This document shows, one piece after another, positions 15,569 to 24,700 of a stretch of DNA of 52,570 nt; within the stretch, counting starts at the first letter, position 1, and the number at the start of each line of letters is the position of its first letter. Below the pieces are notes generated by a model, which saw only the letters and a program-made list of their open reading frames with translations, ran no database searches and had not been told where the DNA came from. Location: the NCBI RefSeq assembly GCF_022414595.1, contig NZ_JADWYO010000041.1, positions 1-52,570 of the forward strand, in the 5' to 3' direction. Position numbers and translations under genes: made by a program. The DNA comes from Streptomyces sp. MUM 203J (GTDB taxonomy: Bacteria; Actinomycetota; Actinomycetes; Streptomycetales; Streptomycetaceae).

Positions 15569-15948
15569 CTGTGGCTCCCCTGCTGAGACTGGCGACGGGG
15601 CAGTCAGGATGGGCTGGATGCCGGAAAATTTACCGACCGAACCGACGGTTTGTCGAACGTTCCACCACTCGTCGGCCAGCCTGGGAAGGGATAGTCGACG
15701 CGTCCCCTTGGATACTTAATGGCGTGATTGTCGGCCATGATGAACGCGCAGGTGCCCATATTTGCCCCAGCAGCCCGTTTCGTCTGCACCGACTCTCCAC
15801 GGAATGCCGACAGTGTGCGACCAAAAGAAACCGACTGTGTGGTTTGATTATGGCGGGTTCTCGCTGCCGGAAGCTGCCGTGTGTCACGACGTCCGTGCGT
15901 GCGGCCACGACCCGGACGGCCGGGATCAGGACGGCCGGGCCCCGGAGG
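15569..15948. promoter_or_regulatory. 380-bp low-GC intergenic region with an ARE-like operator
   Basis: No convincing gene on either strand, and base composition is clearly poorer in GC than its neighbours. AACCG-A-CGGTT (15640-15650), followed by TGT, resembles the right half of autoregulatory elements bound by gamma-butyrolactone receptors. GAACGTTC (15655-15662) is a perfect palindrome next to it. Both sit about 75-95 bp upstream of the JadR1-like gene, where such control would be expected. Confidence 0.4.
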
Positions 15949-16854
15949 TCACCGCCGGTGCCGGGAGTCTCCGCCGGAGACCGAGGGCTCAGCGGTGTCG
16001 GCGGCGTCCACCGCACCGACCCCCCAGTGGGCCAGCAGCCGCAGCGCCTCCGCGGACGGGCTGCCCGGCTCGGCGGCGTAGGTGACGACCGCCTGGTCGT
16101 GGTCGTCGGGCAGCCGCAGGGTCTCGTACGCGAGCGTCATCTCGCCCGCCACCGGGTGCCGCAGCACCTTCGTCCCGTGCCCCTTCTCCTGCACGGTGTG
16201 CGCCGCCCACATGCGCCGGAACTCGTCGCTGCGCACCGACAGGTCGCCCACCAGCGATGCCAGCCGGGGGTCGTCCGGTGAGCACCCGGCGTACATCCGC
16301 AGCACGCTCACCACCTCGGTGGCCTTCGCCTCCCAGTCCGCGTACAGCCCTCGTGACTCCGGCGCCAGGAACACGAGCCGCGCCATGTTCCGCTCCTGTG
16401 GCTCCATCGCCTCGAAGTCCCCGAGGAGCGCGCGGGCCAGCCGGTTCCAGGCCAGGATGTCCAGCCGCTGCCCGAGCACGAGGGCGGGCACGCCGTCCAT
16501 GGCGTCCAGCAGATGGCGCACCGCGGGCCGCACGGTCTGGGGGCGGAGCCCCGGGGCGCGCTTCCGCTTCTTCGCGGACGGGCGGGCCAGGTGCACCAGG
16601 TGGTCGCGCTCGGCGTCGGTGAGCCGCAGGGCGCGGGCGATGGCGTCGAGGACCTCCACGGAGACGTTGCGGCCGTTGCCCTGTTCGAGCCGGGTGTAGT
16701 ACGCGACGGACACCCCGGCCAGCAGCGCCAGCTCCTCCCGCCGGAGCCCCGGCACGCGCCGGTAGCGCCCGAGGTCGGGCAGCCCCACGTCCCCCGGCTT
16801 CAGCCGGGCACGACGGGAGCGCAGGAACTCGGTGAGTTCGGCACGCTGATCCAT
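15949..16854 (-). CDS. MmyB-family helix-turn-helix regulator
   Basis: 301 residues. An XRE-type helix-turn-helix near the N-terminus (YRRVPGLRREELALLAGVSVAYYTRLEQGNGRNVSVEVLDAIARAL, about 30-80) is followed by the MmyB-like ligand-binding domain. The latter includes ALVLGQRLDILAWNRLARALLGDF, NMARLVFL, and HPVAGEMTLAYETLRLPDDHDQAVVTY. Members of this family bind fatty acids or related ligands and usually control an adjacent reductase gene; here the divergent neighbour is an alcohol dehydrogenase. GATACT (16861-16866 on the minus strand) lies 6 nt before the ATG, so the mRNA is probably leaderless. The GGAGG 1 nt from the ATG is too close to act as a ribosome-binding site. Confidence 0.88.
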   Translation of the reverse strand: MDQRAELTEFLRSRRARLKPGDVGLPDLGRYRRVPGLRREELALLAGVSVAYYTRLEQGNGRNVSVEVLDAIARALRLTDAERDHLVHLARPSAKKRKRAPGLRPQTVRPAVRHLLDAMDGVPALVLGQRLDILAWNRLARALLGDFEAMEPQERNMARLVFLAPESRGLYADWEAKATEVVSVLRMYAGCSPDDPRLASLVGDLSVRSDEFRRMWAAHTVQEKGHGTKVLRHPVAGEMTLAYETLRLPDDHDQAVVTYAAEPGSPSAEALRLLAHWGVGAVDAADTAEPSVSGGDSRHRR

Positions 16855-16981
16855 ACCTCCAGTATCCCGGCGGAAACGTACGACGCGGCCGCTGTCCCTG
16901 ACCCCGCCAGTGATAGGAACAGCAGGCGTACCCCCGACAGGGATCTGGGTGAGTGGTCCGGTCCGCACCAGGATTGCGGCC

Positions 16982-18037
16982 ATGACGACGACGAACACGC
17001 TCTCCGCACACGCGTACGCGGCCCCGGCGGCGAAGGCCCCGCTGGAGCGCACGACCATCCCGCGCCGCCCGGTCGGGGCCCGCGACATCCTGATCGAGAT
17101 CAAGTACGCGGGCATCTGCCACTCGGACATCCACCAGGCGCGCGACGGCTGGGGGGAGGGCATCTATCCGATGGTGCCGGGCCACGAGATCGCCGGCGTG
17201 GTGACGGAGGCCGGCTCCTCCGTGACGCGGTACCGCCCCGGGGACCGGGTGGGCGTCGGCTGCTTCGTGGACTCCTGCCGGGAGTGCGACCAGTGCCGGG
17301 CGGGCCGGGAGCAGCACTGCGAACGCGGCATGACCGGCACGTACAACGCCCTCGACAGGAACGGCGATCCCACCTACGGCGGCTACTCGACGCACATCGT
17401 GGTCGACGAGGACTACGCGGTACGCGTCCCCGACGCCCTGCCGCTGGACGTGGCGGCCCCGCTCCTGTGCGCGGGCATCACCCTCTACTCCCCGCTCTCC
17501 CGGTGGGGCGCGGGTCCGGGGAGGAAGGTCGCGATCGTGGGCCTGGGCGGGCTCGGTCACATGGGCGTGAAGATCGCGCACGCGATGGGCGCGGAGGTGA
17601 CGGTCCTGAGCCAGACCCTGCGCAAGGAGGCCGACGGCCGCGCGCTGGGTGCCGAAGCGTTCCACGCGACGAGCGACCCGGCGACCTTCGAGAAGCTGGC
17701 CGGCACCTTCGACCTGATCGTCTCGACGGTCTCGGCGCCCCTGGACTTCGACGCCTACCTGAGCCTGCTGAAGACGGACGGCGCGCTGGTGAACGTGGGC
17801 GCCCCGGAGGAGCCGGTCTCCCTGAACCTCTTCTCCCTCATCACAGGCCGCCGCACCCTGGCCGGCTCGATGATCGGCGGCATCGCCGAGACCCAGGAGA
17901 TGCTCGACTTCTGCGCGGAGCACGGCCTGGGCGCGGAGATCGAACTGATCCGCGCGGACCAGATCAACGAGGCCTACGAACGGGTGCTCGCCAGCGACGT
18001 CCGCTACCGGTTCGTCATCGACGCCTCGACGATCTGA
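16982..18037 (+). CDS. Zinc-dependent NAD(P) alcohol dehydrogenase (YahK/CAD type)
   Basis: 351 residues. Catalytic zinc ligands appear in AGICHSDIHQARDGWG and PMVPGHEIAGVV. The structural zinc site is CRECDQCRAGREQHC, and the Rossmann turn is GLGGLGHMGVKIAHAMGA. The architecture matches broad-specificity aldehyde reductases such as YahK and cinnamyl alcohol dehydrogenases. Residues after the Rossmann turn (VLSQTLRKEADG) with Ser/Thr-Arg-Lys suggest NADPH preference, which is inference. Divergent from the MmyB-type regulator, its likely controller. CAGGAT ends 7 nt before the ATG, again fitting a leaderless start. Confidence 0.92.
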   Translation: MTTTNTLSAHAYAAPAAKAPLERTTIPRRPVGARDILIEIKYAGICHSDIHQARDGWGEGIYPMVPGHEIAGVVTEAGSSVTRYRPGDRVGVGCFVDSCRECDQCRAGREQHCERGMTGTYNALDRNGDPTYGGYSTHIVVDEDYAVRVPDALPLDVAAPLLCAGITLYSPLSRWGAGPGRKVAIVGLGGLGHMGVKIAHAMGAEVTVLSQTLRKEADGRALGAEAFHATSDPATFEKLAGTFDLIVSTVSAPLDFDAYLSLLKTDGALVNVGAPEEPVSLNLFSLITGRRTLAGSMIGGIAETQEMLDFCAEHGLGAEIELIRADQINEAYERVLASDVRYRFVIDASTI

Positions 18038-18058
18038 CAGCACGTCGCACGCGCATAC

Positions 18059-18100
18059 GGGTGAGGGGCCCGAGCGATGGATCGCTCGGGCCCCTCACCC
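18059..18100. terminator. Bidirectional terminator hairpin
   Basis: Perfect 20-nt arms (18059-18078 and 18081-18100, starting GGGTGAGGGGCCC) between the convergent alcohol dehydrogenase and FG-GAP genes. Confidence 0.85.
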
Positions 18101-18111
18101 ACGTGCGTCCG

Positions 18112-21100
18112 TCAGCCGAAGCCCTTGACGTCCGACCAGTCCGAGCCGATGACGACCTTCACCGCGGCCTTCGTGTCCGTGGTGGACGGGTGGTAGACAC
18201 TGATCCTGCCGTCCGTGCCGGAGCGGGTCCAGATGTCCGGCACCCCGTCCCCGTTCAGGTCCGGGACGCCGAGGGCCACGTCGATGGCCGCCTCGGTCCA
18301 GCCCGTCCCGTACGAGACGTCGCCGTCACGGGAGTTGGAGGCCAGCTTCAGCGAGTCCAGCTCCACGCTGCCGGCAGCCGTGCCGGGCAGGCCGTGGCGG
18401 ACGTACATGTTGCCGTTGTCCAGGTTGCGCCACAGCAGGTCGGCCGTGCCGTCCTTGTCGATGTCCGCGACGTTGACGATGTCGCGGCGCTGCCAGGAGG
18501 AGCCCCACATCAGGGTCGCCTCCTGGAAGCTGCCGCCTGTGTAGCCGGTCAGCGCCCAGTAGCCGCCCCCGGCACGCAGGAACAGGTCCGGGAGCTTGTC
18601 GCCGGTTACGTCACCGACAGCCTTGATCTGCGTCCACGTCGCCGGGTCCGGCGCGTTGGACGGCAGCAGCACGCGCAGCCGCTTGTCCACGTTGAAGCTG
18701 CCGTAGCCGTCCCCGGGGTAGAGCCAGAACCCGCCGTCGGGGGTGCGGGCGAACAGGTCGGTCGAGCCGTCGCCCGGGTAGGTGTCCGCGTACTTGGTGA
18801 TCAGCGCGGCCTTGCCGGTGTCCGGGTTGTACCAGTGGCCAGCCGGGTTGATCGCGCCGTCCGAGGTGTACCCGGCGGCGAGAGAGCCGTACAGCTCGCC
18901 GTCCACGTCGCCGGGGTAACTGCGCAGGTTGCCCCAGCCGTTGATGTGGACCAGGTCGGGGCGCCCGTCGCCGCCCGTGTCACCGGGGGCGTCGGCTGTG
19001 TCGCGCGGCGGGAGGTAGAAGGTGTAGTCGGTCCGCTGGCTCTTGTTGCCGACGGCGTCGTAGGCGTACACGTGCAGCGTCAGCGGCCCGGAGTGCGGCG
19101 GCTGCAGCGCGGACACCGTGGCTTTGCCGGAACTGGCCGCCATCTCCTTGGTGTTGAGGCTGCCGAAGGCGTAGGTGAACTTGACGGCGTCGGTCGCGGC
19201 GAACGTGATCGCCCCGGTCTCACCGAACTTCACGGTCGCCCAGGTCGCGCCGTCGTCCGTGGCTTCCCTGAACACGTCGCTGGTGACGTCCGGTGCCGGG
19301 GGGCCGGAGGCGTCGATGGTGAAGCGGCAGGGCTGGTCGCCTGTCGGGGTCCAGGAGGACTTGCTGCCCGAAGTGTCCTCGGCCTGGACCTCCCACGAGT
19401 AGGTGGTCTGGTCCACCAGGGCCGTGGTCGGGATCCTCATCGTGGCCTTGCCGCTGCTGTCGCTGGTGATGAGCGTCCCGGCGGGCTTCGACGTACCCGT
19501 CTTCCAGTAGCGGAAGCGCAGACCCTTCAGGTTGCCGTCGGCGTCGGTGGCGTTCGCGGAGAGGACGATGTCGGTCTTGGCGATCGCACGCCCCCCGCCG
19601 GGGCCGGTGACGCAGGCGCCGCCGGGCGACGTGGTCAGCTTGCTGGGCGTGGCCGGAGGCCGGTTGTAGGTGACCGACAGTGTCGCGGAGGTTGCGCGGA
19701 ACTTGCGCCAGGTATAGGTGTCGGTCTCGGTGATGGCCCTCATGCCGAGAGTGATGTTGGACCAGCCGCCGTCGGCGGCCTGCTGCGCGGCGTTCTTCAC
19801 GTTGTACGAGACGTACTCGTCGGCGCAGCCGGACCGGCCGTGGGCGAAGGACTTCGTCTGCTGCTCCGTCTTCCAGGCCGGCTGCTTGTTCCAGGTGGTG
19901 CCGGAGGAGATGGAGCCGGTGAGCGCCAGTTTGAACGAGCGGGGCTCACAGGACCAGGTGTGGTTGTTGAGCACCTTGAACGTGGCGGAGGTGATCGTCG
20001 CGCCCTTGATGCCGGAGTCGAAGCCCATGCGCCAGAAGGAGCGGGCGAGGCCGCCGGTCTCGTTCTCGTAGCCCACACGGGCGTCGGACGTGCCGTCGTT
20101 GAAGTTGGTCCCGTTGTAGAAGCTGGTGTTGGCATGTTTCTTGTAGGCCACCGTCCAGGCCTTCCACCCGCTGTTCAGTGTCGGGTCGAGGAAGACCGGG
20201 AAGCGGGTCTCGGCATCGGTGAACAGGCCGGTCGTGGCGGCGTCCAAGTGCAGCCGCGCACTGCCGGTGCCGTCGCCGTCGACGCTGGTCCGCATGGGGG
20301 CGTGGTGCGCGCCCGGCTCGATGCCGCCCAGTCCGGACAGCTTCAGCACGTCGGCCGTGTGGGCCACGGACGTCCGGGGCGCGCTCTTCGGGGCCTCGGG
20401 GTCCCGGCCGGACGAGTCCCAGGCGTACGGGGTCGGGATCGACCCGATCTCCTCGCCCTCACCGTCGAGAACCCGCACACCGCCGGTGGTCTTGTCGTGC
20501 CGGAACACGGCCGTGCCCGAACGCAGCCCGTACGTGAGGGTCCTGAGGCCCGGCTGCGTAGCGGCCTCCCGGGTCTTCACGATCAGCAGCTGCCCGAAGC
20601 CGCCCTCCTCACGGGCGACGAGCAGCAGGTCCACGCCCGGCATGACCTCGGGGTACAGGGCGCGGGGCCCGTCGAGCACCGGCTGCGGCAAGGGGCCGGG
20701 CCAGGTGTACGTGACGGTGTGCCCGTCGAGTTCCAGCTCGGCCAGCGCGGTGTCGCCGGGCGCGGGCACGGGTGACCTGGTGAGCGGGGTCCGGGCGTAC
20801 GAGCGGTCGGCCCGCTCCTCGGAACCGGCGGTACCGCTTGAGAATCGCACGGGCACCGGGGCGTTGACCGGGCGTATGCCCAGGCCGCGCGGGGCCTTCT
20901 CGTCCCGCGTCAGCTCGGTGTCGAGGTCGGCCCACTCGCCGTTGGCGCTCTTCGCCCGCCGGGGGAGCGCGCTGATCTCCGTACGAAGCCCGCCGTTCGG
21001 CAGCGCCCAGGTGCGGGTCGTGGCGGTGGTCGCGGTGTCGACGGGGACCTGCTTGCGGCTGCGGCGGGCTTCGGCCAGTGCTGTCGCCTCGTCACGGGGG

Positions 21101-21285
21101 CCGGCCGAGGCCTGTGTCGCCTTGCCTGTTCCCTCATCACCTCCTCGCGCCTGCGCGTCGTGGCCGCCGGGCTGCCACCACGGCAGCAGGGCGGCGGTGA
21201 GTGCGGCCAGCAGCAGGCCGAGAGTGCAGGTCAGCCTGGTGCGCGTGCGCACAAAGGGGCTGAGCCAGCGAGGCGGCGCGGTCAC
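18112..21285 (-). CDS. Large secreted DNRLRE / FG-GAP repeat protein
   Basis: 1,057 residues. N-terminal signal anchor (LTCTLGLLLAALTAALLPWW). Residues of about 90-380 form the conserved head seen in Streptomyces secreted proteins (WALPNGGLRTEISALP..., TRFPVFLDPTLN). A DNRLRE-like beta domain follows (VGYENETGGLARSFWRMGF..., about 385-520), then two fibronectin/Ig-like segments. Last come FG-GAP/VCBS repeats (GDGRPDLVHINGWGNLRSYPGD, GDGSTDLFARTPDGGFWLYPGDG, GDKLPDLFLRAGGG, DGTADLLWRN, NGDGVPDIWTR), whose D-x-D/N-x-D loops bind calcium. It is divergent from the RHS toxin and shares the 457-bp control region. Partner, carrier or adhesin for the toxin is a guess from position. Confidence 0.85.
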   Translation of the reverse strand: MTAPPRWLSPFVRTRTRLTCTLGLLLAALTAALLPWWQPGGHDAQARGGDEGTGKATQASAGPRDEATALAEARRSRKQVPVDTATTATTRTWALPNGGLRTEISALPRRAKSANGEWADLDTELTRDEKAPRGLGIRPVNAPVPVRFSSGTAGSEERADRSYARTPLTRSPVPAPGDTALAELELDGHTVTYTWPGPLPQPVLDGPRALYPEVMPGVDLLLVAREEGGFGQLLIVKTREAATQPGLRTLTYGLRSGTAVFRHDKTTGGVRVLDGEGEEIGSIPTPYAWDSSGRDPEAPKSAPRTSVAHTADVLKLSGLGGIEPGAHHAPMRTSVDGDGTGSARLHLDAATTGLFTDAETRFPVFLDPTLNSGWKAWTVAYKKHANTSFYNGTNFNDGTSDARVGYENETGGLARSFWRMGFDSGIKGATITSATFKVLNNHTWSCEPRSFKLALTGSISSGTTWNKQPAWKTEQQTKSFAHGRSGCADEYVSYNVKNAAQQAADGGWSNITLGMRAITETDTYTWRKFRATSATLSVTYNRPPATPSKLTTSPGGACVTGPGGGRAIAKTDIVLSANATDADGNLKGLRFRYWKTGTSKPAGTLITSDSSGKATMRIPTTALVDQTTYSWEVQAEDTSGSKSSWTPTGDQPCRFTIDASGPPAPDVTSDVFREATDDGATWATVKFGETGAITFAATDAVKFTYAFGSLNTKEMAASSGKATVSALQPPHSGPLTLHVYAYDAVGNKSQRTDYTFYLPPRDTADAPGDTGGDGRPDLVHINGWGNLRSYPGDVDGELYGSLAAGYTSDGAINPAGHWYNPDTGKAALITKYADTYPGDGSTDLFARTPDGGFWLYPGDGYGSFNVDKRLRVLLPSNAPDPATWTQIKAVGDVTGDKLPDLFLRAGGGYWALTGYTGGSFQEATLMWGSSWQRRDIVNVADIDKDGTADLLWRNLDNGNMYVRHGLPGTAAGSVELDSLKLASNSRDGDVSYGTGWTEAAIDVALGVPDLNGDGVPDIWTRSGTDGRISVYHPSTTDTKAAVKVVIGSDWSDVKGFG

Positions 21286-21742
21286 GGCGGTCTACTCCCG
21301 TGGGGACCAGGCGGAATGGGACAGCACAAACAGCCCCGTCCGGCACGCCGTGGGGGCAGAGAGAGCGCGCACACGATGGCACGAGGTGGGGGAGGGATGT
21401 CTAGACCTGAGGGTTTTATGGCTTCGTTACATCTGTGCAGAAAGTGCGAAGAGTTACGTCGGGCATAGCACTGTTTGTGGCCTTCTGGTGGGAGAAAGTG
21501 ATGGATCTGCACCGGTTCTGAAGGGGCATCCGAACAGCGGTCATTCATCTCCCTTTGGGTGGACGTGGAAGGTGGCAGGGATCACGCCTCACCTGCCCTG
21601 ATCGCTCTCCGTGATCTTGTGAGTTCCCTCCGCCTGAAGCAGAGTCACCCCGCGCACACGCCTCAGCAGGCGTGTGCCTTGTGGTGTTTCCGCACCTCGA
21701 TCACGTTCTCTTTGCTTCGCGCCTGGGTGGGAGTCGACGCGT
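21286..21742. promoter_or_regulatory. Divergent control region between the FG-GAP protein and the RHS toxin
   Basis: 457 bases with no gene seen and several AT-rich stretches (around 21415-21480). GCACACGCCT (21654-21677 in full) forms a perfect 10-bp stem with a CAGC loop, 65 bp before the RHS start; it would lie in the leader and could act as an attenuator or mRNA stabiliser. No confident -35/-10 pair was assigned. GGGAG at 21728-21732 is the ribosome-binding site deciding the RHS start. Confidence 0.45.
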
Positions 21743-24700
21743 ATGCCTGCTAGAGGTCCGCTGTCATGGGTCGGCCGTGGCCGACTGACCATGACTGAGT
21801 CAGGCCGTCTGCGGCGGCGTCGTGCCCGTACGGGGATCGTCCTGTTGCTGTCCACGACCCTGGCGGTGACGACCCTGTCAGCCGAGGCGTGGGCGGTGCC
21901 CGCCCCCGGCATGACGCGTGAGCAGCTCGAACTGCCGGACATCCCGCAGAGCGACCCCATCACCCCGGACGACACGGCCGAGACGAGCCTGACCACCGCC
22001 GACGAGGTGCCGGTCACCCCGTACCAGCCTGTGGCCGTGACGCCCTGGCAGCAGGACAGCGGCGCCGTCGACCTGACCGGCGCCGAGCCCGGCACCTCGA
22101 AGCCGGTCGACGACCTGCCCATCGCGCTCGGCGTCCCCGAGGGCGGGGACCCCGAGGCCGTCGCCGGTACGTGGGCCGTCGACCTCGCCGCCCCCGAGAC
22201 CTCCCAGACCGCGGGCGTGCCCGGCCTGGTCATGAAGGTCACCCCGCCCGCCACGGTGGACCCGGGCGCCGAAGTCGCCCTGAGCGTCGACTACACGGCC
22301 TTCGCCGACCTGTACGGCCCGCAGGCCGCCGACCGGTTCGGCCTCATGCTGCTGCCGGACTGCGTCTACGACGCCCCTGACAGTGGCGACTGCGCCACCG
22401 AAGGCGGCACGCAGACCATGGCGGCGGCTCCGGACGGCGACGGCTTCGACAAGGTGCCCAGCCAGGTGGAGGTCGTCCCCGCCGCCGAGGCGCCGACCCG
22501 CACCACGGCCGCCAAGGGCGCCGAGAAGCGCCGAGTCGTCTCCGGCACCGTGTCCGTCGGCTGGCTGCTCAAGGACCGGGCCGCTGCCGGGGCGAAGGCC
22601 GAAGTGGAGGCGGACACCGACGCTGAAGCCAAGGCAGGCACAGAGGTCAAGGCCGACACCGGCAGCGAAGGCCACTCCGCCCAGACCGGCTCCGTCCGCA
22701 CCGCCCTCGCCACCGCCGGATCCACCTCCACCGGCTCCGGCGTCGTCGGCGCCCTCGACACAGGTGCCTCGGCCTCCGGCGACTACACCGCCACGCCTCT
22801 GCTGTCCTCCGGCTCCTGGGCCGCGGGCTCCTCCTCCGGTGCGTTCACCTACGGCTACCAGGTGCAGACCCCGGAGACCGCCGGCGGCGTGATGCCGAAG
22901 GTGAACCTCTCGTACTCCTCGCAGTCCGTGGACGGCCGCACCTCCGCCTCCAACAACCAGGCCTCCTGGATCGGTGACGGCTGGGACTACAACGCGGGCG
23001 TGATCACCCGTACGTACGCGGGCTGCACCCAGGACTCCAAGAAGCCGGGCGCCAACAACGCCACCCACCGCACCGGAGACATGTGCTGGGGCTCGGACAA
23101 CGCCACCCTGTCGCTCGGCGGCATGACCACCGAGCTGGTCCGGGACGACACCAAGAACACCTGGACCACAGCCAACGGCGACGGCTCCAAGGTCCAGCTC
23201 CTCAAGAACACCGGCCTCGGCAACGGCGACGCCGACGGCGAGTACTGGGTCGTCACCACCCGCGACGGCACCAAGTACTACTTCGGCCGCCACAAGCTCC
23301 CCGGATGGACCACCGGCGACCCGGTCACCAACTCGGTCCTCACCGTCCCGGTGTACGGCAACCACGCGGGCGAGCCCTGCTACAAGGCGGGCGACTGGCC
23401 CGGCTCGCACTGCACCCAGGCCTGGCGCTGGGGCCTCGACTACGTCGAGGACATCCAGGGCAACGCCATGTCCCTGTGGTGGGCCCGCGAGACCAACTAC
23501 TACGCCCGCAACTTCAACTTCAAGGCCCCCGTCTCGTACCACCGCGGCGGCTACCTCACCCACATCGACTACGGGCAGCGTGAGGACACCCTCTTCTCCG
23601 CCGCGCCCCTCGCCCGTATCGCCTTCGACGTGAAGGAACGTTGCTTCACCGAAGGAAGCCTCACCTGCTCCGAGGCCAACTTCACCGACAAGGACCCGGG
23701 CAAGTACCGCATCTGGTACGACACCCCGGCCGACCTGCGGTGTGAGTCCGGCAAGAAGTGCTGGAACGCCGCTCCCTCCTTCTGGACCCGCAAGCGCCTC
23801 GACAAGATCACGACGCTGACGCAGCGCGTCCGGGGCTCCAGCACGCTCCACCCTGTCGACACCTACCAGCTCACACAGAGCTTCCCCGTCCTCAAGACCG
23901 GCCCCAACACCGCCCTCTGGCTGGAGTCGATCACCCGCACCGGCCACGGCACCGACGGCAGGACCGTCACCCTCAACCCGGTGCGGTTCGAGTCCAACAC
24001 CGAGGACATGCCCAACCGCGTGATGCGCGGCAGCAGCGACCCGCGCCCCGGCTTCTCCCGGCTGCGCATCGCCCGCGTCATCAGCGAGTACGGCGGCGAG
24101 ACCGTCGTCACGTACAAGCAGCCCACCGGCGAGTGCGCCACCGGCACCGGTCTGCCCGGCAAGAGCGACACGGCGGCGCTGAAGTCCAACGCGCGTCTCT
24201 GCTACCCGTCGTACTGGCACCCGGACCCGTCGAAGGAGGACATCGACTGGTTCCACAAGTACGTGGTCGAGAACGTCGAGGAACTCCCCAACGTCGACGG
24301 TGCCTACGCCACCCAGACCGCGTACACGTACAAGAACGCGGCCTGGAAGCTGGCCGAGCAGGAGTTCACCAAGAAGTCGACCCGCACGTACTCCCGGTTC
24401 GCGGGCTTCGAGCAGGTCACCGTCATCACCGGCGCCGACGACCCGCTCATCGGCAGCAAGAAGACCAAGGCGGTCACCCGCTACTTCCGCGGCATGGGCG
24501 ACACCGTGCCTGTGCACGACATCACCGGCGCCGAGATCGCCAAGGACAATGATCCCTTCGCCGGCCGGATAGCCGAGGAACTCACCTACGCGAACGCGAG
24601 CGACGCCGACACCGCCTGGATCACCCGCTCCGTCACCTTCCCCGAGGCCAAGGAGCTGGCCAAGCGCGTCCGCGGCGACGGCCTCAGCGACCTCAGGGCC

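Noticed and set aside
15569..15948. A gene in the low-GC region between the response regulator and the MmyB-type regulator
   Set aside because: Available frames lack codon bias, ribosome-binding sites and recognisable motifs.
16513..20775. A 1,420-codon plus-strand open frame across the MmyB regulator, alcohol dehydrogenase and FG-GAP gene
   Set aside because: It crosses three genes with clear protein families in other frames and itself has only Arg/Gly/Val-rich sequence.
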